Assembly: GCA_021307315.1 (NCBI GenBank)
Contig: JAJSPD010000064.1
Span: 124,001-188,000, forward strand
Length of the DNA stretch: 64,000 nucleotides
From: Bisporella sp. PMI_857
Taxonomy: Eukaryota > Ascomycota > Leotiomycetes > Helotiales > Helotiaceae
Reading direction: 5' to 3'
Positions within the stretch are counted from its first letter, which is position 1. Each line of letters opens with the position of its first letter. A program made the position numbers and the translations under genes. The notes under the pieces were generated by a model. That model worked only from the letters and a program-made list of their open reading frames with translations. It was not told where the DNA came from and did not search any database. Shown one piece after another: positions 23,101-34,619 of the stretch.

Positions 23101-24616
23101 AGTCGTGGACTGTAGAGCCTTGGAACGGACAGATACGAAAGAATAGTCTGAAGTCGAGCCCTCGCAAAAAGACAGCTCAAGGCCCCATACCGCCTATGCC
23201 AGGTTACGAGAGCAATGTTGCTGGCTTGGGCACATTGAATGAAGAGGCCGCTGCACCTGAGCCTGTTGTGGACGATGGGGGTGAACGAGGCAGGTTGTTC
23301 GTCAAAGTGATAGGAGTGAAGGATTTAGACCTACCTTTGCCAAAAAGTGAGTTCGCGCCAACCATGCTCTAGTCCTCGAATTAACATACATTAGATGAAC
23401 AATCTTGGTTCAGTCTAACTCTTGATAATGGCGTTCACTGCGTCACAACTGCATGGCTTGAGCTCGGGAGAAATGCGCCTATCGGTCAAGAATTTGAGCT
23501 TGTTGTACCAAATGAGCTTGAATTCCAATTGACTTTAAATGCTAAGCTTGTAAAACCAGCGCCAAAGCGAGTAGTAGAATCACCAACAAAGAAAGTGTCA
23601 AAACCTTCGACATTTAGCCGCGTTTTTGCATCACCAAAGAAGCGTAAGGAACTAGAATTAAAGCAGAAGCAAGAAGAACAGCGCATTGCAGAACAACAGC
23701 AACGAGATGCCCAGGCGAAGCGAGCTTCGACGCAACCGACAACTTGGGATCTTCTATCACCTCTTGCCGCTGAAGATGGTAGCTTTGGACGATCTTATGT
23801 TTGCCTCAAAGATCACGAAGCTCGCTGTTATGGGCGACCTTATGTTGTTGATGTAGCTTGCTTCAACGAATGGGCTACCGAAGATCCAAGCTTTGTATCC
23901 AGTGGTAGAAGCAAGCGTGGAAACACTCAGGTTCAACGACGTGCTCCCTACAAAGTTGCTAAATTAGAGCTGCAATTGCTGTTTGTGCCGAAGCCAAGAG
24001 GTGCAACTGATGAAGATATGCCAAAGAGCATGAATTCTTGCATCCGTGAGATGAAGGAAGCAGAAGTTGCAGTTGCACGCAGCTTTGAGGGCCATCTGAG
24101 TCAACAAGGCGGCGATTGCCCAGTAAGTGTCTCGATATTACATCCATATCTTTTACTGACATATCACAGTACTGGCGACGTCGTTTCTTCAAGCTTCATG
24201 GTAGCAAACTCACCGCTTTTCACGAGTCGACTCGTCAACCTCGTGCGACAATCAATCTCGCGAATGCATGCAAATTGATCGATGATCGCCGTGCGCTTAC
24301 GCAGAAAGAGACCTCTGCAAAAGGGGGAAAGCGTCGGAGATCTGGATTTGCGGAGGAAGAAGAAGGCTATATGTTTGTTGAAGAGGGTTTCCGGATTCGA
24401 TTTAATAACGGTGAAGTCATCGACTTTTACGCAGATACTGCTGTCGACAAGGAAGGCTGGATGAAGGTGCTGGACTCTTGTGTTGGCAAAGAGAGTGATG
24501 GGAACAAGTCTAGCTGGTGCGATATCGTACTCAAGCGTGAAGAGAGCCTACGGAGAAAGGCAGAAGGCACAACTGGTCGAAGACATCACAGCCGTACCAA
24601 GAGCATGAATGTCTGA
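20111..24616 (+). CDS. BUD4: Bud4/anillin-like septation landmark protein
   Basis: Bud4 marks septation sites at the cortex together with Bud3 and Axl2 and binds septins. Exons are 20111-20131, 20195-20320, 20385-23346, 23395-24122 and 24170-24616, giving 1427 residues. The two small 5' exons encode MASPSQP and VPPLRIQKGTISPTKSS, then RPLSELAPTEKRRNSPSFNQ, the typical N-terminal motif in filamentous fungi, which fixes the start well upstream of the long exon. The central 900 residues are disordered, acidic and serine/proline-rich. A C2-like anillin homology segment starts near WFSLTLDNGVHCVTTAWLEL, followed by a basic coiled coil (KKRKELELKQKQEEQRIAEQ). The C-terminal PH domain begins at YWRRRFFKLHGSKLTAFHE in the last exon, about residue 1280, and ends near GWMKVLDSC. 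The tail is basic. Identification is strong. Confidence 0.92.
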
Positions 24617-26084
24617 GTCGAGTGGGAAATTGATGATGCACATTGATCATGCATAATGGAATAATGTCGCCACGGCCCTTACGAACCTACTAACAACTAC
24701 GACATTACCTTCTATCACGTTTCTTCTTCGATCTAGGGTTTTCTTCAACATTGATGCATGACCTTATACTGTTCCAGACTTCACGGTCGACCTTCGCTTC
24801 GGCCCTGGTGGCGTCTATTTACGTACTATCATTGGGAGAGGTTTCTATTTATTGTCATTAGCGATGAGGAGGGTGTGTGACTCAGAAAGGGCTATTGTGT
24901 GATTATAGGGGCAGGTCGGGGCGTAATTACTTTGATACTTCTCATTGTTCGATCCGGAATGATTACTTGTTTGTACGTCATACGAGGCGTAGAAAATGAG
25001 AGATAATGAAATACATGATACAACTTGTTTATGCTTGGTACCCTGCTAACTGTACTTGATTTGAAAAAGAAAGGGAAGAAAGGAAGGAAAAGAAGTTTTG
25101 CAACAGCATAACAAAACTGACCATGTGACTTGTAGAGCAGAGTGTAGCTGGGAGGGAACCTCTACTTGATAGTACAATTGTTCACAACAAGCAATTTGAT
25201 ACACATGCCACTTGGAGATATTCAAGAATAACTTGCTACAAACTAACAGGAGGATCGAGATTGCCAATAGAAAAAGTGCTGTTTAGAATGGCGTTTCATG
25301 CCATTAAAGGGGGTTAGAAACCTCGGAACACTTAGATGGCTATTGGGGCTGATTTAAAAGTGACGCACTAGGATATTTTCCCCATGATATCGCGATTGCT
25401 ATATACGAGAGGGGAGAAGTCCTGTACATACCAAGGAATAAATGATTCCTGCTTTTTTGAAGGTCTGAGGACGTTACATTTGGTATGACCAGAATTTCAG
25501 GTCTAAGCCGGAATGTTTGACTTGATAGTGATTGCAGATGAAATATAGAAAACCTGTAACAGTATTATCGTTTTTAGAATGTTGCTTAAGTTATGGATAT
25601 AGAACATAAGCAACTGCTACGCATAAGTATTGCCGACAGTAATGCTGAGGAAGGTAAGTTGCCCAGCGTGATCAAGTACTTAGGACATATTATGATTCAA
25701 AACTCTTTGTTTTACGTATGTGTCGATCTTAAGTCTGACTACTGGTCTTATTCCACCTGGCTTGCTTTAGATTTATACCTGTCCTAGCACTTCGTCAATT
25801 GTTATGTTTTAGACTTAATAGGATGACAGTAACAGATTTAGATTCGCAACTGACTAATCTAAAGACAAAATGGAGAGTTGGGTACTCATATACTTACTAC
25901 GATATTCCTAGAGAATTAAGTATCCATTTTACATAAATAAGATATTTCACAAGCTATGAAAAGGTTCACATACTGCGTATAAGCTTCACGAAAGGCTAAG
26001 TTGGATACGGAGGTGTTGTTGCTTTCCGAGAGCGTTGTAAGAAGATCTCAAAGTGGCATAAGCATCCCGATCAAAGGGCCCTCT
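24617..26084. other. intergenic, no convincing gene
   Basis: The 3' flank of BUD4 grades into AT-leaning DNA without recognisable coding sequence. The frames present are short and show no family pattern. Confidence 0.5.
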
Positions 26085-26890
26085 GTACTATTATCCTTTC
26101 GAAATTCCGCTTCTGTATGCTGCAAAACCTCATCCACCATCCTCTGATTTCTATGTCCAGTCAGCAATTCACACACAGAAGACGAAAGGCTTCCAGCACC
26201 CTAGCCAACAGAGTAGGCACCACTCCGGAACCTCCCATTCGTCCCACGCACAGGTTCAACTTCTTCTCCAAGCTGAACAGCAAATCCAGCACCCCTTCCG
26301 CCATCTGAAGGCAGATATCTAGTACTGGCTGCCAAATACAGATGTCTCTCCTCTGGCTCCTCGGCCGGCACACAAACCCACTGCCCCGGAAATCGTATCA
26401 TAGCTCGAATAAGAACGTCTCTAAACTCCATGCGTTGGTATAGAGTCGTACCAATAGTTCCTAGATAATTGTGGATGAGTATCACTTCAGGGGAGTTCTA
26501 GGAGACGGCTTCAAGACCAAGTGTTATGAGCGTGCAGAGATGGCCGCGCATGGAGTGCAGCGGCGCTCTGATGGCAGAGATACCTGACTAGCCAAAGAGT
26601 CCTTTAAAAGCACCGCCGCCAACGGCGACAACGCGACGGAACACTAGACCTGATTGGGGAAGGGGTAGAAGATTGGTGGCAAAGTGGAGGCTGGAGTAGT
26701 AGTAGTTTAGTGCTGTGAGGAAGCGCAAACTTTCGGATACTTCCGTTATGTGACATTAACCTTCTCTTCTCCGGCAAAAGCTTTTAAGACATCAGTACCA
26801 CTACTCTCAAAGACCGGCAGTCTTTAGCTTAGGAATAACATGTTCAAAGTTCTCCCTTTGGATTTGATATCTCTGTATACTGCATCTACG
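26085..26890 (-). pseudogene. decayed short-chain dehydrogenase/reductase-like gene
   Basis: Reading the minus strand from about 26890 gives KSKGRTLNMLFLS, then LTALNYYYSSLHFATNLLP, VFRRVVAVGGGAFKG, SMRGHLCTLITLGLEAVS, SPEVILIHNYLGTIGTTL and a C-terminal EERHLYLAASTRYLPS block. This order matches a fungal SDR subfamily often found near secondary-metabolite or accessory genes, from memory of such sequences. Frame is lost and TAG stops occur near 26595, 26500 and 26200, at sites where related proteins have sense codons that one C to T or G to A change would turn into TAG. The N-terminal nucleotide-binding glycine motif is not found. No product is expected. Confidence 0.6.
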
Positions 26891-28216
26891 ACGCGGTTTG
26901 TCGTATCTTAAGAACTACCTATGAAATATATTTGGGGGGAAAAAGAGTGTTTTGCGAAGGCTTTGAGCGTGGCAGCGCCAATTCTGCTTCTTGCTCCAAA
27001 AAAGGCGCTGTCAGGTTACGTGGGAGTGCGGTGGAGATTAAGTAATTGGAGGTATGAACTCCGGTAATGGAGGCCGTTGTAAAGGACAAATAGAAAAGAA
27101 TTTGAGTAAAATCGTCGGCATATCCGCTCCAGCAGTTAGCGGACTTAAGTGTAAGGCTCAGCAACTGTGCGACCCATCTTCCATTCATGAGAAGTCCAGT
27201 TGGTAATTTCATTGGTGGAACTCCCCGCACTTATATCTCACAGGGAAAGAGGTTGCCTGTAATAGAAGAGCTTTTCCGTCTGACAAGCAAGTTTGTAGAC
27301 CTCGTTAGGTACTTCTCAGGTGAAGCAGTTGATATGAGGATAAATTCATCAGCAAAGGACCCCCTTTCAGCCAGCGCTGGAATATTTCCGCTTATCACAA
27401 CCGACCAGAAGCAGGCACACCGCAACCTGGCGTCAGTTACTGTTGGACTATATATAAGGCGCAATAATAATTCGGCAAGAAGCATGTGCTTTTTGCCGTT
27501 TCACAGTTACTCAAGCGCCAGACCGATTCGCGGAAGTCAATGAAGGAGATATGTTAGTGATCCTCTCTTGCTACGCTGTATTGTAGAAATATATTACTCC
27601 ACTCCCAGATGATGCAAGCCTATCTTGGGTTATCTCTAGTTCTATATAAGGGCAAAGACTAGGTCCTCATTCTTCCAACAATGCAGGGGGGCTCGTATGC
27701 TGCGGCGCCTGTACGGGTAAATGCTGAAACATCAATTCTAAGAATAACTTCGAAGATGTATATGGAAATGGTTACTATGCTTTCGTCACAGATTTGCGAG
27801 AGAATGGCGGATGCGATGTGGATGGGGAATCACAGGTATAAAGCGCAAGCGGTTGATGCCGGGCTTGATGACAGTTCCCCAAGGAAGTGTTTATTCCAGA
27901 CTTTGGTGGGTAATAGGTCGAAACGTTTAGGACGGACTATTGATGAGACTAGACGCATGCTTCAACATGCCGGCTCGGACAAGCAACAATATTTAACACG
28001 TTAAAAATAGAAAATAGGCGAAGGCCCCACGAAAGCTACTTTTGAAGGCTCAAGCCAAGAAGTATTAATTTTAGTTCACACACTTAGGTATAGACAGAAG
28101 GGACAGTCCCTTGGTATGGACATAAAGCAAGACATGAGAAATTCCTCGGTGGTCCCAGTCGATTTCTGCAATAAAGTGTACTCTGCTCTTCCGCATCTCT
28201 GCACACACATTCACGT
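26891..28216. other. accessory intergenic DNA, unassigned frames
   Basis: Two plus-strand open frames, 27187-27543 and 27681-28004, are the longest here but match no family I know, have no signal peptide or domain and no clear intron partners. They may be remnants. Nothing else is supported. Confidence 0.4.
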
Positions 28217-28882
28217 CTAAGAATATCTATTCCACACAATTCCGTGCTTCTGTCTCTGATGAGCGTTCAACTTCTCAAGACGGCAATACCCGTTACCATT
28301 GTTGTCACGGCACGGGAGCCCATTCGGTTCGATCCAAGTGCAATGGTGCCTGATGCCATAATGGACGGAGTCGATGTGGCGATCGACATCTGTGAGGCGC
28401 GCGAAGGTTTGAAGGCATCCTGGCCATGGACATGTCGTACGCCATTGAATGCATCGTATTGATTGACATACGAGTTTTGGGTTGCTGGTGTTTAAAAGAT
28501 GTGGATAGTTGTTGGCTTTGTTTAAAGTATTTGTCGCACATAAAACTTCAGGCGAAAGCATTTCATCAGTTGACAATATATCATTAATATGGTCAAACTG
28601 AAATTCGGAGCGAAAGAGACTGGCAGTGGCTTCATGGCACATACGAGCAACTAGGTCAACATTGTTGTAATTATAGTCTTCTTTGTGGGCTGTCGAAGTC
28701 TTTAGCTTATTGTCGCCTGCACGTGATTCTGCTGCCAGTGGCCAATTATTGGCATGTATATTTGTGACGGTCTCGATATTTTGTGGGCTGCGTTTGTACA
28801 CTGTTTCCACAGGAGAATGAGAAAGGGGCGGTTCAGATACATCATGCTCATTAAGAATGAGTGACTGTCTGTCGAAGGGCAT
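28217..28882 (-). CDS. C2H2 zinc-finger protein, function unknown
   Basis: A single-exon frame of 221 residues with two C-terminal zinc fingers. Finger 1 is C151-x4-C156-x12-H169-x4-H174 (CPWPGCLQTFARLTDVDRH). Finger 2 has C181, C191 or C200 and H208-x4-H213, with an expanded loop (CTWIEPNGLPCRD), a pattern common in small fungal C2H2 proteins. The first 140 residues are asparagine- and serine-rich without a domain. It could be a DNA-binding regulator or a recently evolved orphan. It lies in accessory DNA about 0.8 kb from the AT-rich transposon relic. Start is the first ATG of the frame; an upstream exon cannot be excluded. Confidence 0.7.
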   Translation of the reverse strand: MPFDRQSLILNEHDVSEPPLSHSPVETVYKRSPQNIETVTNIHANNWPLAAESRAGDNKLKTSTAHKEDYNYNNVDLVARMCHEATASLFRSEFQFDHINDILSTDEMLSPEVLCATNTLNKANNYPHLLNTSNPKLVCQSIRCIQWRTTCPWPGCLQTFARLTDVDRHIDSVHYGIRHHCTWIEPNGLPCRDNNGNGYCRLEKLNAHQRQKHGIVWNRYS

Positions 28883-29698
28883 GTCGCAGACTTTATGGGA
28901 AATGTAGGTAGATGTTGTGTACCGTAAGTGATCTTGTGTAACATGAAAGTTGGAATTTGTGTAACAGAGGTGGAGCTGCTTGGGCTTTTATAACAGTTGT
29001 GTAACGTGAGAGAAGTGGGGGCTGGGCTTAGGGCTGGAGGGCGAGGGCGAAGGCGATGCCACTTGGCTGCATATTGCAGCTCCGAGATGTAACAGCCATA
29101 TTGCCGATAGGCGAATAGAGATGAAGAGACCTGCCTGCCTCACTTCACCTCTTTGAAAAAGTTTCCTATGAGACTAGAGAGCTGCACAACATACCAATAG
29201 CATGCATATAATACAACAAAAACACAGCCGTCCATATGCCAGTGCAGGGACTCAGTCAAGTCATCACTGCTGAAGTACATGAAGTTGAGGTTGTGCAGCT
29301 GAGGACACCAGCAGATGAACGAGCATGGAACGTTTCAAGGATAGTATCGTAGTATGTTGACGTAGAAATTCCAATACGGGTGCTAAAAGATGAAGTGTTG
29401 TAATGGTTTGAAAAGTGTTGATGTGGCGATAAATGAGATGCGCAAATCGGCATCTGTGTCAGACAGTCACCTCCCATTATATTAAGAGCTTACTGGAGCA
29501 CAGGGCAATGCTATTGCACGCCCCAATGCTGCAGAGTGCTACAAAGTAGGAATTACCCCCGACTCGAAAAAGATGGTGTGAATGAAATTAATTGGGGCTT
29601 GGACAGAAAGAACGCAAACCCGTCGATATGTTTGTAGACTTGGTTAGGCTCATATCACGTGAAGATGCCACCTCTCGCTTAAACTTCTAAGTTTGTTA
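28883..29698. other. intergenic flank of the transposon relic
   Basis: No supported gene. Base composition is ordinary up to the sharp fall in GC at the transposon boundary near 29699. The TA dinucleotide at 29697-29698 is the likely target duplication. Confidence 0.5.
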
Positions 29699-29746
29699 AA
29701 GTCGTATTCCAGTTCTCTAGGTTTTTGGCCATTTTAGCCGAATTTT
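29699..29746 (+). repeat. left terminal inverted repeat
   Basis: Pairs with 33576-33622 on the other strand. Differences between the arms include an A/G transition at the 13th base and a small rearrangement at CTAGG versus CTGAG. Confidence 0.85.
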
Positions 29747-32063
29747 AGTAAAACATCAAACTTTGGTGAACGACTCACCTAAAATAAATGTACAATATCA
29801 ATAACGTCGCAATTGCTTTCAATTCTCGTGATTTTTGTAAATATCTCGATTCTTTCGATTTTTTCGATTTTTTCGATATGCTTATTCCATGCTTTTGTCG
29901 TTAGCTGGTTCTTACTAAAAAAATGCTGGAAAGTTCTATTTTTATTGGCGCTAGCGCTAGCAGGAATATAAAAAGAAAGCAAGCTAAACGGCCGTATAAT
30001 AAAAAAAAGAACGAAACTGTAGCTATAGTTAAACTTATAGCTAAAAAGCTAAAGATTACTGTAAACAAAACTGCTGTAATAGCGCTAAATATAAAATTTA
30101 ATTTAGTTGTAATACTACTACTAATATTATTTATTTCGTTAGTATAACGTTCGATTTTATTTTTTTCGAATTTTTTATTTGTATTCGAAAAGCTTGTCGA
30201 CGACTTTACTATAATCGAAAATAACAAAACAAAATTTTTTTAGTTACAACAAAAAAAAAAGCTTGCTAAAACGCTGTTGTTTATTTGTATTATTCACTTT
30301 AAATTAACATTAAATAGCGACTCGATTTTTAGCAAAACGCGCTTAATCGATTTTTTTACAAATAATTATATTAAGTAGTATACATAAATAAAGTTTAAAA
30401 ACGAAAAACTAAATAAATTATTTTACAACGAAAAAAATCGACTTGTAAAAACAGTTAAAAAAAGCAGTTTTTTAACTGTTAAATTTAGCTTTTATAAAAA
30501 CGAATTTAAAAAAAAAAACAGTTTTAGCGAAAACTATAAAAAATAGAAATATACTTTTTATTACTTAAGTTGTTTAAACTATAAAACTGACTTTTACTGC
30601 TACTTTTTTACAAGTAATAATACTGTTTATACACTTGTAAAGTTTAATAAAAAAAACTCGCGCAAAAAAAGTTTTTGATTTTTCGAAACGTTTTGTTTTT
30701 TTTAAAAGTAATAATAGTAATTACGATTTTTTTAAGCCGATTCGATTTACGATTTTTAAATTTCGAATTTTAGTTTTAATACAAGTAATATTTATTTACT
30801 TTACTACTGCAAAATTAATATAAAAAAAAGCGTTTCAAAAAAAGCAACGTGCTGTGCGAAAAAAAAAAAAAACGTATTTTTTAATCGATATAAACTTATA
30901 AGTTTTTTTATAAACAAATAGTATTGTACAAAACTAAATTGCAACAATTATAAAAAAAGTTTAAAGTGTATTATACGTACTAAAAAGCTTAAAATAATAA
31001 TTTTCATTTTTTTTTAACGATTTTAATTTATAGTATAAGTAAAGAAAATTCGTAATAAAAAGTTAAATACAACAAATCGAACGTTTTTATTTTATATAAG
31101 TACAAAAGTTTTTTACGAAACTAATAACAATCGAAAAAAAAAGCTTTAAATGCCGAAAAGCAAGCTAACTGTTAAAGCTAATATTACTATTGCAAATTAA
31201 AATAAATATAGTCGAATTGTATAGCCGTTGTTATTTGATTTTTAATTTTCGATTTTATTTTATTACAATAGCTATTTTTTTACGAAAAGCTTAAATTGCT
31301 TTTGTTTTGACTTTTTTATTTTTATTTTATTTCGCGATTACTTTACGATTGCTTTTTTTTTATACGTCGGTTTTTAGCTTTTATTTTAGCTACAAAGTTA
31401 CTTTTAAGCTTTATTACGAATAATATATTTATTGCTAATTAAATAAAAAAAATTTAAAATTATTTACGTTTTAAATTAAAACTAAAAAAGCACGAAAATA
31501 TAAATAATATTTTACGAAAAATCGCGATACAAAAATTCAGCATTAATTAGCTTAAAGTTATAAAAGAATTAAAAGCGATTTTTTTAGATATTTTTTTAAG
31601 TATTTTCGAGCGTATTTAAAAGTAAATTTTTTTTTTTAAATTATACTATAAACAACTGTTTAAAAAAATAATTGAAAATAAGCAAAACAACAAAAAAAAA
31701 GCTTGTATTATTGTAAATCTGTACGTTAAACAAAAAATAAAAATAATTAAAATTTTTATATAAGTTTTTTAAAAAAAAGAAAATTCGACGAAAAAAAATT
31801 TATAAATCTAGCTTTTATATATTTAAATAACACAAAAGTATACTATATTTTTAAAACGTAATAAACAGTAAAATATAAGTTTTAACTAGAAGTATAAACG
31901 TTTTAATAAGTTTTTTATGTATAATTAGTATACTAGTATTGCAATAATATTTTTTAAATATTATATTTTGCTTTTAATACTTAGATTTTAATTGTTATAA
32001 ATATATAAATTTATAGTTTAAAATAAAGCTCGAGTATTTTAATTTATTATAATTATTACTTTA

Positions 32064-32194
32064 AATTTTAATTATTTTACAATTACAATATCGATTAAAG
32101 TAATATTAAAGTTTTTTATTGTTTATATTATAGTAAAGCATTATTTTTAATATTACTTTAATCGATATTGTAGTTGTAAAGTAATTGAAATTTT
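32064..32194. repeat. long imperfect hairpin inside the AT-rich relic
   Basis: The arm at about 32064-32107 contains ACAATATCGATTAAAGTAAT and the arm at 32148-32194 contains its near-perfect reverse complement, with about 40 bp between. The pairing weakens outward but continues. It may be a nested palindromic element or an old internal inverted repeat of the host transposon. Confidence 0.65.
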
Positions 32195-32580
32195 GAAATA
32201 AAATATAAATAATATATTAAAAAATTACTAAAACAAAATACTATATATTGACTTTATTTGCATTTTAAAATTTTACAACTATTTATTAATTTATTTACTA
32301 AACTATTACAAAATTATTTATTTTTTTATATTTAAAATATTTAAAATGCTTTTTAGCTTTTTTTTAACTATTTAGTTAAACTTAATTTTGTTTAATTGCT
32401 TATATTAAAAATGCTTTAAAACTAAAATATTCGCTGTAAACTTTTTATAGTACTTTTTAATAAACGCTTTTAAGTTATAAAAATATACTTTAATAGAATT
32501 ATATTTCGGTATATAAAAAAACAAAAACCGAAGTAGAACTTTTTTTTTATTGCAAAATTAATAAACTTTAAGTGTATTAT

Positions 32581-32699
32581 TGTCAAATGCCAAGGTTGAT
32601 AAGCTTTACCATAGCACTAAGCGGGCCAAAAAGGTACAATATCCGACGTCGCATGTCAGAAAGCTTATCCTACTACATATACCAGTACGGAACCTGACA
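32581..32699. mobile_element. 119-bp GC-balanced insertion, solo-LTR-like
   Basis: Within AT-rich DNA, a segment of near-normal GC starts TGTCAAATGCC and ends GGAACCTGACA. TG...CA ends with a short inverted TGTCA/TGACA, and identical 5-bp ATTAT on both sides (32576-32580 and 32700-32704), are the signature of an LTR-retrotransposon solo LTR. It is short for an LTR, so a small non-autonomous element is an alternative. It has no coding capacity. Confidence 0.62.
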
Positions 32700-33575
32700 A
32701 TTATAAGTAAAACAGTTATTTATAATTAAAATCGATTTAAGCGCCGGCTACGCGTTTATTCGAAAAAGTACTAAATATTTAATAAAATCTTTAAATCTTT
32801 TTTTATTAAAAAAGCTTTAATACGTTTTACACGCTATAATTCTTTTTATAGTATATACTAGCAAAACAAAGTATTTTTTCGATTTTTTTAACTAGGTTTT
32901 TTTGTAAACAAATAAACTTTAAAAAGCAAAGTTTATAAAACGTAATTCGTTTTTAAAATTATTTGCAAATTTATTACAAAATACTAGTTGTTTTGTTTAC
33001 TAGTAACGTTGTTTTTGCTTTTATTTTTATATAAATACGGCTTTTGTTAGCGAGCAATAGCAGCTAATTTTTTGCGTGTATAATTTATATTTTTAAGCAA
33101 TTTTAATACAGAAAATTAAAATAGCTTAACGTCGAATTGTTTGTAAATTTTGTTAGCGATTTCGTTTTAATATAAGTCGGCGTTATAAAGTAATAGTTTT
33201 ATAACAAACAGTTTAATTTTTTTTTGTAATATAGTTTTTAAAGCTTGGCTTTTTTTTAAAATCGTACTTAATAGCGATTTTAATTAATAACCGCTTTTGT
33301 AATACGTTATAGTATTGTAATAGCATTTAAATTGTTTAGCAAACATATAAAAGTCAAATGTAAAATTAATTATAAGCAAATAATCGATCGCCGCAAAAGT
33401 TCGAAAATCAATATAAGCAAGTATATTTTGTTTAATAGAATCGAAAAAGTCAATTGTAAGCTTTAATTTAAAACATTTGCGAACTAAATTGAAGTTCAAT
33501 TAATAATTTTGTATTTTAATCAAGTATAGTGGTTATAATATAATGATCATTAAAAGTGTCGATTTTACATGTGTC

Positions 33576-33622
33576 AATTTCGGCTAAAAATGGCCAAAAC
33601 TCAGAGAACCGGAATACGACTT
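33576..33622 (-). repeat. right terminal inverted repeat
   Basis: Pairs with 29699-29746. Less mutated than the left arm in that it keeps CCGG where the left has CCAG, consistent with C to T change at CA/CG sites in the left copy. Confidence 0.85.
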
Positions 33623-33715
33623 TAGTGAATAGTGCTAATGTACATTTGCTTCCTCTGCTTAAATCGGACCATGATAGACAATTCCATTTTTGGCTGAGAT
33701 TTTCGCGACGCCATA

Positions 33716-34619
33716 ATGATGATAGAAGAGGTCGAACAAAACCCTTTGCGATCCGAGTTCTTCCTTCTCAGTCTCTGCTACAAGGACTTTGTTGATAAGA
33801 CTTACAGCTCCCTCTTTCAAGCCCTGTCCGCTGCAGGTCATGTCACACGAGCTCAGACCAAAAGTGGCGCCTTGCAGTATTTAAACAGACGTATTCCGTC
33901 GGCTATCCTAGCCACTGATGAGGGACTCACACTACCTGAGAACAAACCTGTGCTTGATAAAGTTATAGCGTATGTCAAGAATGGAGGTTTGGTGATACTG
34001 GGTTTGCATTTGCCGAATTTTGCGACGTGGAAATCTATCGATAAGTACGTCGGTGCTCTCATTACCGGTGAACATTGAAGTGTTGTGATAGCTATGTTGC
34101 AAAGCAATATGGAATGAAATGGCTACACATATATTCACTTGCATCAACTAATCTAAGTAATCGTAGGCTCTTTGCAGATTTTGATATCCCCTGGAAGACA
34201 GGTGACTATGCCAGCGACACATTCGAGTAAGTCAACTCAAACTTCCCCTTAACGTTGACAGTTTCAACTTGGGGCACCGCACAAAATATACTGACCACTT
34301 CTCCTCCAGATTGCACAAATTCTGCATGCTCGAGCGGGGGATGGAGAAGAAGTCACTACCAGCGGAATACAGCATGAAAGCTGTGCATGTGCGTAACGCA
34401 CGTCCTTCAGAGAAGATTTATGTCCGGGCCAAACCTCCCGACGAAGACGAGGATCTGTTGATATCTCTAGATATGCATGTTGGCTACTGCCAAGCTGCAA
34501 TTGTAGGTACCAAGGTTGGCAGCGGATTCCTGGTCTATCATGGAGATGTCAATCCGGGATTGGAATTTGATCGGGTGATTACTGCGTTGTGTGGGGTAGA
34601 GGGGATGTATTATTTATGA
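33716..34619 (+). CDS. conserved fungal protein of unknown function
   Basis: Exons are 33716-34044, 34167-34226 and 34310-34619, giving about 232 residues. The GTACGT donor after 34044 and the pyrimidine-rich CTTCTCCTCCAG acceptor before 34310 keep phase and avoid in-frame stops. The protein reads LLSLCYKDFVDKTYSSLFQA, AILATDEGLTLPENKPVLDK, VKNGGLVILGLHLPNF, then LFADFDIPWKTGDYASDTF, YSMKAVHVRN, and VGSGFLVYHGDVN near the end. I know similar uncharacterised fungal proteins; the alternating hydrophobic strands and GGxVILG segment suggest a Rossmann-type or glutamine-amidotransferase-like fold, but no catalytic residue is evident. A TGA lies in frame at 33695-33697, so translation starts at 33716 or 33719, only about 94 bp from the transposon end. 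Confidence 0.75.

Larger units (their letters stand above)
29699..33622. mobile_element. RIP-degraded Tc1/mariner-like DNA transposon
   Basis: A 3.9-kb block of extreme AT content, with almost all remaining C in CG-poor, TTA/TAA-rich contexts and no long frame. The two ends are inverted repeats of about 45 bp: the left begins AAGTCGTATTCCAGTTCTCT at 29699 and the right, read on the minus strand from 33622, begins AAGTCGTATTCCGGTTCTCT. Both then continue through TTTTGGCCATTTT and TAGCCGAA. TA flanks each end (29697-29698 and 33623-33624), the target duplication expected of Tc1/mariner, which includes the fungal Fot1/pogo group. The transposase frame is destroyed, as repeat-induced point mutation would do. 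The element is longer than a typical Fot1 (about 1.9 kb), so nested insertions are likely; one is visible at 32581-32699. Confidence 0.82.

Noticed and set aside
27187..27543. 118-residue plus-strand frame
   Set aside because: No signal, domain or intron partners, and the opposite strand is equally open; likely chance or relic.
29923..30147. Lysine/isoleucine-rich small frames in the AT-rich block
   Set aside because: These are products of AT composition after RIP, with no conserved motif.
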